In this document: piece after piece, positions 1-10,256 of the stretch
How the letters are laid out: each line of letters starts with the position of its first letter
Position numbering within the stretch: position 1 is the first letter of the stretch
Assembly (NCBI GenBank): GCA_032622095.1
Contig: CP136066.1
Location: 54,962,609 to 55,026,608, forward strand
Reading direction: 5' to 3'
DNA from: Siphonodentalium dalli
Taxonomy: Eukaryota > Mollusca > Scaphopoda > Gadilida > Siphonodentaliidae
DNA: 64,000 nt
Notes under the pieces: model-generated
The model's database searches: none
What the model saw: only the letters and a program-made list of their open reading frames with translations
What the model was told of the DNA's origin: nothing
Program-made: the position numbers and the translations under genes

Positions 1-198
1 AGAATCACGTGATCGCATAAATCTCACACGCATAAAATAAGAAAGTCCGCCCAATTATTCAAGAGTGGGCTAAAACCATGCCTCGTGTTCCCCATTTATC
101 GTTTCTTTTACGAATGGAAGATAACCAAATGCACAAAAACGCAATAAGAACGCGACTGTACCTCGGCGTGTCATTTTTATGCGAAGTTTTTGATGCGT

Positions 199-290
199 CT
201 GAACCTGAACCAAATTTGTCCGAACCTGAACGAAAATTGTGTCTGAACCTGAACAAAATCATCGCGAATGTTGCGAATCTGAACCTGAAC
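199..290. repeat. irregular CTGAACCTGAAC minisatellite
   Basis: The word YSTGAACCTGAAC or its one-base variant recurs four to five times with irregular 20-37 bp spacing. Both strands stay open across it, so the short open frames here are by-products of the repeat. Nothing else is recognisable in positions 1-500. Confidence 0.5.
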
Positions 291-511
291 ATTTTGAAAT
301 TTTCAAAGGTCGTTTTTCGGAGTTAGACAATAAAAATATCGCCGGTTTTGCATTCCGAAGATGTGTGGTGACCAAATCTACACACAACAATACATAAATT
401 TGCGGATGCATGAGCCCAGGGCCAGAAAAATAAGTAAAAGCGAATATTTCGCCGCCTCGATAAAATTTCTAAACATTATGACGACTTGACACGCCAAATA
501 CAACAATTCAC

Positions 512-660
512 ATGCCTGCCATGCGAAAGGCGTGTTACGTATGTGTTGGGCATACAAATTCCTACATAACTGTTTCAAGGTGTATCACCGAAAGATGTCG
601 TTGATTGCCGCTTGGAGACAATATATTCACTTACCGTTTATCTGCTTAAGTGGGCGCCGC
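512..660 (+). pseudogene. THAP-like zinc-finger exon relic, frameshifted
   Basis: From the ATG at 512 one frame reads MPAMRKACYVCVGHTNSY, which resembles the C-x2-C start of a THAP domain (C-x-V-x-G-x-x-N-S). That frame stops near 605. A second frame over about 575-640 continues with KVYHRKMSLIAAWRQYI, which resembles the following THAP segment (an F/Y-H-R motif, then a W). The two halves are in different frames, so a small indel is inferred. No C-x2-H distal half is visible. THAP domains occur in host DNA-binding proteins and in P-element-like transposases, and which one this came from cannot be told. The similarity is short, so chance resemblance remains possible. Confidence 0.35.
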
Positions 661-696
661 CATCTTGGAATGTCCGAACCTAAACGGGTATCCTAC

Positions 697-816
697 AGTG
701 AATGCATTCTCTTATATATGCGAGGCGACCTATGGTCGACTCGCATATATAAGAGAATGCATTGGCACAGGGTATATGGGTTGATACAAAAATCGGACCT
801 GGCACTGAAAGGGTTA
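697..816. mobile_element. TTAA-MITE family C, left-truncated copy
   Basis: It holds one full hairpin module (AATGCATTCTCTTATATATG arms, CGACC loop-proximal stem). This is followed by the family C right end, GACCTGGCACTGAAAGGG, then TTAA at 813-816. The left TTAA end is missing; the left edge merges with GAACCTAAACGGG sequence. Confidence 0.75.
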
Positions 817-929
817 AAGACCCCAAAACAACAGTTAATATGGCATTGGATACAAAGTCTTAAAAACTTTAGCTCATTAACACAAAAACCCAATACACCT
901 GTATATAAACTATTGTCCATGCATCCTAA

Positions 930-1030
930 GCCAATTTCGTTGGTGCGGATGGACAGACAGAAAGACAAACTGATTCCAATATACCCCCTCATTACTGGGG
1001 GGGGGGGGGGGGGTATATTGGAATCAGTGG
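930..1030. repeat. end hairpin of the ATAACTC-type repeat with G-run
   Basis: A GGACAGACAGAAAGAC tract leads into CTGATTCCAATATACCCCC, a short spacer, a G-run of about 17 and the inverted copy TATATTGGAATCAG. A relative (CTGATTCCAGTATACCCCC) ends the ATAACTC repeat at about 25612, so this is probably the terminal hairpin of that family. The remaining sequence from 817 to 1224 shows nothing else. Confidence 0.6.
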
Positions 1031-1224
1031 AGCAAATAAATAGTGCTTAAAACTAACATGTCATAGGAACTTCATTCATCAGATCAGAGATTTTACAGAA
1101 TCCAAATAATGCATTCATTCTTCATGGTTCTATGTATATATCCCGAATAAAACATCATGCAATATTTGCACACACACACAAAATTGAAAGAGGAGTAAAT
1201 TAAATGAAAGTCTGACCTCCATCT

Positions 1225-1415
1225 TTAACCCTTTCTGTACTAAATGGTTTCTCCCATTCAGTTATAAAGGTATACATTGGAATGGTCTATTATTCATTTG
1301 GATGGGTGTGTACAATAAATTAGCATTGACAGTCAGACGAAAAGATAATAGAAGTGATAAAGGATTCATAATCATTGGTGGGAAATGTTCAGATAATAAG
1401 TTCAACAAACGACCT
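1225..1415. mobile_element. TTAA-MITE family D, right-truncated
   Basis: It starts TTAA then CCCTTTCTGTACTAAATGG and continues through a GTTCAACAAA segment shared with the complete copy at 18343-18563. The right end is replaced at about 1416 by a fragment of the double-hairpin MITE. It does not contain the hairpin module of families A-C. Confidence 0.7.
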
Positions 1416-1462
1416 AGCATCACTAAATTCACCCTCTGGGGACCTCATACTGCTTAGGGTCT
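1416..1462. mobile_element. fragment of double-hairpin (AAGCCTGG) MITE
   Basis: The segment around CATCACTAAATTCACCCTCT and GGGGACCTCAT, ending CTGCTTAGG, matches one arm of the double-hairpin MITE seen complete at 10510-10942. Only this half arm is present. Confidence 0.7.
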
Positions 1463-2016
1463 CTCAAACATGTCACCACAAAAAAGGGTTTGGAGGGCCA
1501 TAGCTTTTAAGAAACAAGGTAATTCATAATGTTTTGCCTCCGGTAAAAAACAGCATCTTTCGATTGGTCAGAGAGCCACGATATATCCATGTTTACTTCT
1601 AGAGCCTTCAAAATAATGGAAACCAAGACAAACGTTTCATCATCTCTTGATGGTCTGCTTTTTTCATGATGTCATATATACTGTACATTGAACGTTATTG
1701 GGAGAACGATAGGAGATTTTGACATTTTCTGCCGATAATTCTTTTGAATAAATATCAAATTGATATGAATGACCAGGACTGTCGGCATAACATATATCAG
1801 GCTTTCCGCCAGGTTTTGGGGAACGGGTCCTGTATCCGCCGAGGGGGAAATGCAGTCAATGTTTTCAATGTCGTGGAAACACTAGTGGACCTACTTTTGT
1901 TGTATCGGCCAATAGAAGAATCAGAGAGTAGATTTGCTAATCGTTTTGCATCCATTTTCTACGCAAGTTACTATGCTATCAACCGCAATAACTTTAAAAC
2001 CTAGAAAATTTATTAG
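1463..2016. other. no recognisable feature
   Basis: AT-rich sequence. An open frame at 1744-2004 (+) gives 86 residues with no motif I recognise, and I do not call it a gene. Confidence 0.4.
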
Positions 2017-2990
2017 ATAACAAGAGCTACGCTGGGCGTGCAATATACGCCCTCTCTTGGGTCGGCGGAAACTGGTAAAAAAGGGGCATAACTCTGGTAA
2101 AAATTGGCGGACGGAACTCAAATTTTAACTTGACCTGTGTTTTGGTGGGAGAAAGTAATATACCAAATTATCATTGAATCCGATAAGCTCTAGTAAAGTT
2201 ATCATCCGGACAACAAATTTCAGGGATTTTCTAAGTCAAATTACGTCAAATAAGGGGCATAACTCCGGTGAAAATTGGCGGACGGAACCCAAATTCGAAC
2301 TTGAGCTGTCTTTTCTCCTAATAAACCCACATACCAAATTTGATTGAAATCGGTTCACTCTAACTAAAGTTATCATCCGGACAACAAATTTCAGGGATTT
2401 TCTAAGTCAAATTACGTAAAAAAAAAGGGGCCATAACTCTCGCAAAAATTATCGGATTAAAACGAAATTCGGACTTGAGCTGTATTTCGATATATGTAAT
2501 CCACAAAAAAACGGGTTTTGCGTATAAACATTCCAAAATCGAGTTATCATCCGGAAACCAAAAAACATAAGAAAAATTGAATTTTCTGAGTCGAAAAAGG
2601 GGCATAACTCTGCCAAAAATGGTCGGACAGAACCCAAGTTCGAACTTGACCTGTGTTTTGGTGGGAGAAAGTAATATACCAAATTTGGATTCATTCCGAT
2701 AAACTATACTAAAGTTCTCATCCGGACAACAAATTTCAAGGATTTTCTAAGTCAAAAAACGTCAAATAAGTTGCATAACTCCGGTGAAAATTGGCAGGCG
2801 GAACCCAAATTCGAACTTGAACTTACTTTTCGGCTAATAAACCCACATAACAAATTTTATTAAATTTGGTTCACTCTAACTAAAGTTATCATCCGGACAA
2901 CAGGTTAACGGACGGACGCCCGCCCGGACGCCCGGACGGACAGACCAATACTATAATACGGCCTTTTTTTCAAAAGGGCGTATAAAAATG
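2017..2990. repeat. ATAACTC/ATTGGCGGACGG modular repeat, about five units
   Basis: A module of roughly 130-190 bp recurs. Its order is GGGGCATAACTCYGGTRAAA, ATTGGCGGACGGAACCCAA, ATTCGAACTTGA, a 'CCAAATTTGATTGAAATCG' segment, then AAAGTTATCATCCGGACAAC. The block opens with AAGAGCTACGCTGGGCG and TATACGCCC. It closes with a GGACGGACGCCCG-rich tract and the inverted GGGCGTATA. Divergence between units shows this is old. The class is unknown to me. Related blocks lie near 9.7, 23.1, 25.3, 41.4, 46.4 and 47.3 kb. Confidence 0.8.
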
Positions 2991-3817
2991 AATTGTCAGG
3001 TTAATGTCACCGGTGGTGAAGGCTTTGCGTTGTTCCCAGTATACGGAAACGCGCCCGTTGAAGTTAAACGACTCACTATTCAAGACTCGGCAAATAGTTC
3101 GGATGCATAACGTGCCGGAATATAATACTCAGCAGATAGACGATTAGCAGGTTGGAAGCAATGAAGGAATAGAATAAAGGCGCAATGTTTTAGTTCTAAA
3201 TATCAAGCTAAATTATAATAAACATAGATAAGATGCTTTGAAAAAAAATGGAGTGATATATATATTTTACGACATGAAGATAGAATCAGTGGGTATGATT
3301 AAATTATCGGTAGTCATTTTTCATAACCTAACCGCAGCAACGTAACCAGCAGACTCCAAAGCATGTGTTCTAGCGATGTCGGGTTTGATCACTTCCTCAG
3401 TTCATCTAACTGTGTCTGCAGGTTGGAACTAGCGTGCAACATGCAGAGCCGTGTGTGCTTGTTCAGAATCTGGAGCATTTCAGTAAAAACTAAATAAAAT
3501 GTACTCTATATTATAAATGGAACACATCGACCCTGCACGTTGAATGTTAGCTCCGGCCTACAGACATACTGACATCCAACTTTTAGTGTTAGATCGGTCC
3601 GAGTGTGTATTCTTGCTAGAATTTCAAATAAAGTTGACAACTATTTAAATTTCTTAGCACTGTCCCAACAAAATTGAGAAGTGAACATCTTTATACATAT
3701 GGAATATGTCCTGTGGTATGACAGAAGGGGAAAAATAGGCTGGGGGGATGGGACCCTTAAAGGGACCCCCTGCCCTACTAGCGGAAAGCCTGCATATACA
3801 TGTATGTTATTACAGTG
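2991..3817. other. no recognisable feature
   Basis: Unique-looking AT-rich sequence. No repeat shared with the rest of the window was noticed, and no coding signal. Confidence 0.4.
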
Positions 3818-3905
3818 GTTTGACGGTAACATGGTGTGACATTGACGGCTTGGAGCCTAAGTTCAAACGACAAGTCGTCAATGTCACACCATGTGACAGT
3901 CAATA
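3818..3905. repeat. hairpin of about 88 bp
   Basis: Arms TTGACGGTAACATGGTGTGA / CATTGACG and CGTCAATG / TCACACCATGTGACAGTCAA pair around a loop of about 30 bp. There is one mismatch in the long arm. No other copy was seen in the window. Confidence 0.75.
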
Positions 3906-4140
3906 CAACACAATCACTTATATTACTAAGTAGAATAAATGTGGTTTCTTCAGGGCAGTGACTTTCGAAACATGAAAATTGTATTTTAAAATCCATCGGA
4001 CTGCTTATCTAGATCTTGAAACCAGAATGAGTAAATTTATAGTCCGAAGGGTACAAAGCTGACAAAATTGATTGTTCAAACAAAGATTTGACTGTCATAT
4101 GCCAAAGATAGAGGTCCCAGAAATGGCTAGAGATTGCAGG

Positions 4141-4330
4141 AAATTTACCCTTAATGACGGGAACTGCGCTGGTACACCATTAAAGATCCTGTGCCAGAGC
4201 ATTCACTTATATCTCCCTATATTCTCTTATATATGCGAGGGTCCCTATGAGAGACTGGCATATATAAAAGAATGCATTGGCACAGGCTTTTCGCAAAATT
4301 TCAGGAAGGTTAAGTCGTGGAAGGGTTATA
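4141..4330. mobile_element. TTAA-MITE family B, degenerate copy
   Basis: It shows the family B left segment (TTAATGACGGGAACTGCGCT), AAAGATCCTGTGCCA, one decayed hairpin module and the right segment TTCGCAAAATTTCAGGAAG, ending near GTGGAAGGGTT. The first hairpin is shortened and fused to the second. Confidence 0.65.
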
Positions 4331-4348
4331 ACATTTATTTATTCACAT

Positions 4349-4541
4349 ACAGTAATGCCCTAAGTAATCGACTTCTTAACCACAGCAGAATTATGGGTAA
4401 CTTTTCAGGATTTAGTCGGAAATATGGCTCGGGGAGAGCTTTCCGATGAATGGCAACAAGCCATATTTCCGACTAAATCCTGAAAAGTTACCCATAATTC
4501 TGCTGTGGTTAAGAAGTCGATTACTTAGGGCATTACTGTAT
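4349..4541. mobile_element. TA foldback MITE (ACAGTAATGCCC), copy 1
   Basis: Almost the whole element is one palindrome. ACAGTAATGCCCTAAGTAAT at the left meets ATTACTTAGGGCATTACTGT at the right, both flanked by TA. The centre has lost part of one arm: the left arm stops at a GGGAGAGCTTTCCGATGAAT apex. TA target and ACAGT ends suggest a Tc1/mariner-type non-autonomous element. Confidence 0.85.
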
Positions 4542-5171
4542 GTGGAGACAAGTAATAAATGGTCAATTAAAAGTGGTCGTGGGTTTCAACCACTATAAAA
4601 ACTTTTGCTCATTTTCTCTCATGGACAAAAGTTCATTTCTTAATTATTACCCTCGGCAACCAACTGACATTTATAAAGTCATATATATTCAGTCAGTACA
4701 CTTTTTTTTTCTGTATAATAATACATCATTAGTTGGTGGAGAAAATGGATGCATAAAAATGGATGCATAAAATACATAGAATGACTGGTGATATTATATG
4801 ATCATGTTAATATCACATCTACCACAACTGTCAAGCTTTGGTCCATACTAAGTGAAGTCACATGAGAATATTTATTGACGTGACATGACGTAAATACTGT
4901 TCCCTCAACTATGAAACCAGAACTATAAAATAAAGGCATCATCACAATGACAAAACAAGCCATGTATGTGCATGAATAAACCTTGTATGTCTGTTTTTTT
5001 TTAATTAACCGATTCTGGGACAGGTGGCGTGTAATAAACACAGAACGACACGTATGTTGATTGGTTTACTGATACGACACTTGTGCCATTTTAGAACTTG
5101 AGTCTGTGCCTCTCATTCTGTCCTTCCACACTGGCACTCGTGCTATACAGCACTGGTGCTGTATCAACATA
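4542..5171. other. no recognisable feature
   Basis: AT-rich, with a direct duplication ATGGATGCATAAAA at 4745-4770. Nothing else noted. Confidence 0.4.
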
Positions 5172-5389
5172 TAAGGTAATGCCCTAAATAATCGACTCCT
5201 TAACCTCAGCAGAATTATGGGTAACTTTTCAGGATTTAGTCGGAAACATGGCTTGTTGGCATTCATCGGATGACTCTCACTGAGAGCTTTCAGATGAATG
5301 GCAACAAGCCATTTTTCTGACTAAATCCTGAAAAGTTACCCATAATTCTGCTGTGGTTAAGGAGTCGATTATTTAGGGCATTACTGTAC
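5172..5389. mobile_element. TA foldback MITE, copy 2
   Basis: Full-length palindrome of about 215 bp with apex TCTCACTGAGAG. The left terminus is GGTAATGCCC and the right is GGGCATTACTGT. The arms pair almost throughout, with a few point differences. Confidence 0.85.
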
Positions 5390-5561
5390 ATGAAAAATAG
5401 ATGACACATCAGCAGACTCAGACTCACTCAGGATCGAGCTTGACAAAAGTAGAGCTAACTATTGGCAGAAAATTAGACCAGACGCCAGCTCTATGACGCT
5501 ATCCTATGTCAACTGTCATGAGAGACAAATACAATCAATCTACCATTGTGGAAATAACGTC

Positions 5562-5938
5562 GGGGGAGAATTCCCTAACCAACCAGAAACGAGGGGAGAA
5601 TTCCCTAACCAACCAGAAACGAGGGGAGAATTCCCTAACCAACCAGAAACGAGGGGAGAATTCCCTAACCAACCAGAAACGAGGGGAGAATTCCCTAACC
5701 AACCAGAAACGAGGGGAGAATTCCCTAACCAACCAGAAACGAGGGGAGAATTCCCTAACCAACCAGAAACGAGGGGAGAATTCCCTAACCAACCAGAAAC
5801 GAGGGGAGAATTCCCTAACCAACCAGAAACGAGGGGAGAATTCCCTAACCAACCAGAAACGAGGGGAGAATTCCCTAACCAACCAGAAACGAGGGGAGAA
5901 TTCCCTAACCAACCAGAAACGAGGGGAGAATTCCCTAA
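5562..5938. repeat. homogeneous 30-bp tandem array, about 12.6 units
   Basis: The unit is GAGGGGAGAATTCCCTAACC followed by AACCAGAAAC. Twelve full units from 5581 to 5940 are identical by eye, and the leading partial unit differs by one base. Because 30 is divisible by three and the unit has no stop, several frames are open on both strands (for example repeated GEFPNQPETR). This is not evidence of a protein. The last unit is interrupted by a TTAA-MITE, and the unit resumes at 6331 as CCAACCAGAAACGAG. Confidence 0.95.
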
Positions 5939-6326
5939 CCCTTTACCCAACAAAACGACCAAAACCGGCCAAATAAAGCTTCAACAGCCTAAAATATCTT
6001 CGGTCTGTCTCAATAGAACCGTACAAATATGGATATCATTGGAACCGCACCTTGACCACATTGTGATGGTTACAGTTATGCCCTGTGCCAATGCATTCTC
6101 TTATATATGCAAGTCGACCATAGGTCGCCTCGCATATATAAGAGAATGCATTGGCCTAAAAAAACACTTTTAACACTTTTTACCATTTTTTCTTACATTC
6201 TTTAACAATTTTATAATTTTTAATGTGTTAAGCCAATGCATTCTCTTATATATGCGAGGCGACCTATGGTCGACTCGCATATATAAGAGAATGCATTGGC
6301 ACAGGGCCCTTCTGTTGGGTAAAGGG
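5939..6326. mobile_element. TTAA-MITE family A inside the 30-bp array
   Basis: Ends are CCCTTTACCCAACAAAACG and GTTGGGTAAAGGG, flanked by CTAA (5935-5938) and TTAA (6327-6330). Inside are two hairpin modules in inverted orientation, separated by an AT-rich spacer with TTTTTAACACTTTTTACC. It is preceded by a unique arm (AAGCTTCAACAGCCTAAA, CGGTCTGTCTCAATAGAACC). The terminal CCCT/AGGG and TTAA target fit piggyBac-type non-autonomous elements. No transposase is present. Confidence 0.85.
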
Positions 6327-6396
6327 TTAACCAACCAGAAACGAGCATTGATAACTTCTGAGAGCAATAAATCACAGACTGAAATTACCCAAATAT

Positions 6397-6660
6397 TTAA
6401 CCCTTTCATGACGGAATCTGCGCTGGTGCCGCATTAAAGATCCTGTGCCAGTGCATTCTCTTATATATGCAAGTCTCCCATAGGGAACATTGCATATATA
6501 AGAGAATGCACTGGCTTACAAGGTCAAGGAAAATATTGTTAAGCCTATGCATTCTCTTATATATGCGAGGCTCCCTATGGGAGACTTGCATATATAAGAG
6601 AATGCATTGGCACATGGTTTTCGCAAAAATTTCAGGAAGCTCCAGTCATGGAAGTGTTAA
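6397..6660. mobile_element. TTAA-MITE family B
   Basis: TTAA plus CCCTTTCATGAC at the left; CCAGTCATGGAAGTG plus TTAA at the right. It contains two hairpin modules whose loop-proximal stems are CTCCC-ATA-GGGA, separated by TTACAAGGTCAAGGAAAATA. Left and right unique arms read GCATTAAAGATCCTGTGCCA and TTCAGGAAGCTCCAGTCATG. Confidence 0.85.
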
Positions 6661-6917
6661 CGTGATTGTATGAACATATATATCTGGTTTTATGTAGCTT
6701 TGTGTATCACTATTTATCGTTGATTTGAAAAATGGAGCACACAGACAGTTCCAGTTACATTGTTTACAGTCATTTGTAAATCAGAGCTTTTCCAATTTCA
6801 AGTTTGAAATAATTCTGTCACGAAACGTGCTAAAAATAGACAGGCATTATTTTGCCCGGTGATATAATAATGGGGGATCGATTGTACTGGTCTCTCATGA
6901 AAGTGTGCAAAGCTTCC

Positions 6918-7358
6918 AAGCCTGGAAATAGAGTGCTGACATTTGCAGAATGAGGTCTCCAGAGGTTGAATTTAGTGATCCTACCAAACACATCAGGCTA
7001 GCATCACCAAATTCACCTTCTTGGGACCTCATTCTGATTAGGCCTCATCTTCGCTGATTTATATATAGCCTCAAATTAACATTGATTTTAATTACGTTTT
7101 CCCTTCTGTTCCATTTCTATATCCCATAATTTGCAGAAGATATGCATAATCCATGTGACTAATGGGTGAACATCACGAACTTCAACTGGGGAAATTCAAT
7201 CTGATCGTAGGTCTGCCATAGCGGTTGAGTCCTAAGCAGAATGAGGTTTCTCGAGGGTGAATTTGGTGATGCTAGCCCACCGTGAAGGATAGCATCACTA
7301 AATTCACCCTCTGGGGACCTCATTCTGCAAATGTCAGTCACATTATTTCAAGGCTTGG
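6918..7358. mobile_element. double-hairpin MITE (AAGCCTGG), copy 1
   Basis: Terminal AAGCCTGGAAATAG and inverted CTATTTCAAGGCTTGG-like ends (here CATTATTTCAAGGCTTGG). Two hairpins each have arms GAATGAGGTCCCCAGAGG and CCTCTGGGGACCTCATTCTG around a GTGATGCTA/TAGCATCAC core. The AT-rich middle includes GCAGAAGATATGCATAA. No coding capacity. TSD not clear. Confidence 0.85.
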
Positions 7359-7610
7359 GAGACTCATAGAGCTAGTGTCTAGTCTTAACAGGTAAAACCA
7401 GTGATTGCGTACTCCAACTTTGGTCCCAGGTGGTGGACGAGCTAATAGCTGTGCCATCTGAAACAAAAGACCAAAAATATTCATCTAGTTGTAAATAATA
7501 AACGAAGGCCTCCTAAAATTATTTAAGATGCACTTAAATGGGCTGAACACCTTCGAAGTAGGTTCATGCAAAAAATAATAAAGTTTGTAAAACAACTATC
7601 CTCAACAAGT

Positions 7611-7826
7611 ACAGTAATGTCCTAAGTAATCGACTACTTAAACACAGCAGAATTATGGGTAACTTTTCAGGATTTAGTCGGAAATATGGCTTGTTGCCAT
7701 TCATCGGAAAGCTCTCCCCGAGAGCTTTCCGATGAATGGCAACAAGCCATATTTCCGACTAAATCCTGAAAAGTTACCCATAATTCTGCTGTGTTTAAGG
7801 AGTCGATTACTTAGGGCATTACTGTA
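7611..7826. mobile_element. TA foldback MITE, copy 3
   Basis: Full-length palindrome, ACAGTAATGTCCTAAGTAAT to ATTACTTAGGGCATTACTGT. Apex GGAAAGCTCTCCCCGAGAGC. TA flanks. The arms match nearly perfectly. Confidence 0.9.
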
Positions 7827-8544
7827 CATGAAAAATAGATTGTCTTTGTTCTTATTTGCATTATTAATAACTTTGAAATAATGACATTTAGCATGTTAAA
7901 GCAATTGTTATGTAAACATTACTGTTACAGTTGATTTGCCAATAAAAGTCCAATTAGTCTAATATAAAGGTACCCAAGTTTAATCAAAACTGGACGATAA
8001 ACTTTGATTCTGAAAATCATATTCAGACTAAAATATTTTAACTTACTACATGATCAGCAATGTTTGTTTCAACATGCAAAATTACGTTATTGGAGAACAA
8101 ATAATAATAAATATAAGAACAAAGGTTATCTATTTCTCCATGTTCTTCTTTTATATTTTATATTTTTTGTACATTTACCTACTGCAAAGGCCTTTGGTCC
8201 CTTTAAACGCATTGCAGTAATATGGCAATAATATGACTTAATAGTTTATTGAGTGTCTTGTCCCTAACTAATTGCAACAGATACAGAATAGGAAACAAGA
8301 AATAGACTTTCATTCTGAAACAGTACAAAAAACTTTTTAGGGTGGGAATAAATTTGTTTTCTTTAGCCTTATGGAATAATAAGCACACATGAGGCAAGTT
8401 TCAAATACAAATATAATAAATACTATATTATTTTTCAGGGTTTCATTCCCCTTTAAATGATAGTTTATACTGGTGAATATCAATAAAAAATTAAATCAAT
8501 GTGCCAAGATGCACAAGGATTCCTGCTAATCTTATATCACCAAG
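7827..8544. other. no recognisable feature
   Basis: Very AT-rich sequence without repeats shared with the rest of the window. Short open frames lack any motif. Confidence 0.4.
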
Positions 8545-8888
8545 TGGAGCTCTGTGGTCCAGTGGTTAGCATGTCGGACTAATCTTCACTTTCAACACAT
8601 CGAGATGAGTTCACAGCCTGCAGCCCGCTGGTGGTCTATTGTGAGTTTCACACAACAGTGGCTTTGCTAAATCAAACGACGTGCAATTGTCGAATCGTAC
8701 TCTGTTCAAATCTTGCGCCAAGTTTTTACCCTTGAGCAAGGTTGCTCATACTGTGACTGCTTCGCACCACTCATGTGCTAAAAGATTACTGGGCGGGGTG
8801 TTGACAGATCTTGTAAGCATGATTAATTCAGAAGCACACACAGATGTATCCTCCTCAGAGGCTGAACCAAATCAATTGGTATTACTGT
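8545..8888 (+). mobile_element. tRNA-derived SINE, 5' part
   Basis: A tRNA-like head carries an A box (TGGTCCAGTGG in CTCTGTGGTCCAGTGGTTAG) and a weak B box (GAGTTCACAGCC). It is followed by a body with TACCCTTGAGCAAGGTTGCT, a segment typical of widespread animal core-type SINEs. The 3' tail is not adjacent; it is found after the insertion, at 9468-9535. The head is too degenerate to be a functional tRNA. Confidence 0.65.
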
Positions 8889-9467
8889 ACCCTATCGTCG
8901 GTGGGCTTCTGAAATGTCATACATGTCATTTTGGCGCAAAATGTTGTACAATTTATATACCATTTTCGGAATCTACAGGTTCGATTACATAAGTTCATCA
9001 GATAACTCGTCAATATTTAAAGTATAAATGCCATTTTTCGATGTTTTTTATGGGAAATTTGTGTTCTAAAAAGTTTCCAGCAAAAGGCTTTTGTTCATTC
9101 GAAAATATTGTCATTTTTATTTTCGAACAATTTCTAGTAGGATAATTCTGATTGGATTGTTTTGAAGAGGAATGGCCTAAAGGCCTATAATCCTTATCCT
9201 GAGTGAGAGTCTATCGAAGCCATGGAAATCATCAAAACTAAAATGTCATAACTCACAGATTTCTCCTTTTTCCTTCTAAAGTGTTGCTTAACAACATAAT
9301 GTTTTTTCATCATCTGGGAGATAAATTGAAAATGAAAGTGTCTCTAAAGTGTTATTGTGCAAAGTTATTGGCAGATATCAATTCTAGTTCCAGAGATATA
9401 GTTGTATGTGTCACCTGAGCAATTTGATTTTCCTGACATACGATATTTTAGAAGCCCATCGGCGATA
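8889..9467. mobile_element. TIR element splitting the SINE
   Basis: Left end CTATCGTCGGTGGGCTTCTG and the inverted right end AGAAGCCCATCGGCGATA match at about 20 of 23 positions. Between them lie about 530 bp without coding potential. The left flank is SINE body and the right flank is a SINE 3' tail, so this appears to be an insertion. TSD uncertain (TGTA-like on both sides). Confidence 0.55.
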
Positions 9468-9535
9468 TGTATAGAGTCTTAGAGCACATTGGTGAAAAAA
9501 GCGCTATAAAAAACTAATATTATTATTATTACCAT
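9468..9535 (+). mobile_element. SINE 3' tail
   Basis: GTATAGAGTCTTAGAGCAC, AAAGCGCTATAAAAAACTAA and a TATTATTATT tail have the form of a tRNA-SINE 3' end. It is interpreted as the continuation of the SINE at 8545-8888. Confidence 0.55.
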
Positions 9536-9659
9536 GGCCAACTGAAAAAGCAACAGATCAAATTTCAAATTAATCGGCCTAGACTGTCATTCGTCACTAT
9601 AGAATTGAATTGGTTTGTTGCGCACATAACTAAAAAATTTAAATAATGGCTAATCATCT

Positions 9660-10036
9660 ATTCAACAAGAGCATCGCTAGGGCATGACAAAATACGCCCA
9701 TGGTAATTTCAACAATGGGCCATAACTCAGGTGAAAATTGGAGGTCGGAACCCAAATTCGAACTTGAACTACAATTTGGGCTAGTAAACTCACATACCAA
9801 ATTTCATTCCATTTAATTCAGACTTACTAAAGTTATCATCCAGAAATGAAAATTAAGTGCAAATTCAAACAAAAAGGGCCATAACTCTGGTAAAAATTGG
9901 CGGGTGGAATCCAAATTAGAACTTGGACCTGTATTTTGGGCTACTAAACCCACGTACAAAAATTAAGTTCATTCAGTTCAGACTTACTAAAGTTATCATC
10001 TGGGGGGGAAAAAGTGAATGGACAGACAAAGAACAT
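9660..10036. repeat. ATAACTC modular repeat, two units
   Basis: It opens ACAAGAGCATCGCTAGGGCA and AAATACGCCC. Two modules follow, each with GGGCCATAACTC, AAAATTGGNGG, AACCCAAATTCGAACTTGA and AAAGTTATCATC. It closes at a GATGGACAGACAAAG-like tract. Same family as 2017-2990. Confidence 0.8.
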
Positions 10037-10256
10037 AATAAGTCTGTTGCGTAGTCCTGTTTATGTACATAGATTTCATGAGGAAATGTGCTTCATCTTC
10101 TTTACAGTCCTCACAATGTTCAAAACAAAGACATGTATAATGCAGGGTTAGCTTACTAGGACTCATAAATCTATTGGTATTATAAACGAAAAGCAAGAAA
10201 AACTTTGTGAAATAAGACACTAGCTACAAATTCTGTATCTCTCTCTATGGACTGCA

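Noticed and set aside
693-992. Many frames encoding CILLYMRGDLWSTRIYKRMHW and similar across the window
   Set aside because: These are translations of the hairpin module of the TTAA MITEs, occurring in both orientations. Not a protein family.
5562-5938. CRISPR-like regular array
   Set aside because: Units are directly contiguous with no spacers, and the sequence context is eukaryotic.
5936-5952. Telomere-like CCCTAACCC at the array/MITE join
   Set aside because: It is one fortuitous junction; there is no (TTAGGG)n run anywhere in the window.
5493-6173. 226-residue frame with GEFPNQPETR repeats, and mirror frames on both strands
   Set aside because: A 30-bp unit without stops keeps several frames open at once on both strands. 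The frame then runs into a MITE. No coding evidence.
8550-8625. Functional tRNA gene
   Set aside because: The A box is good but the B box is poor, and no acceptor or anticodon pairing is convincing. The SINE body follows.
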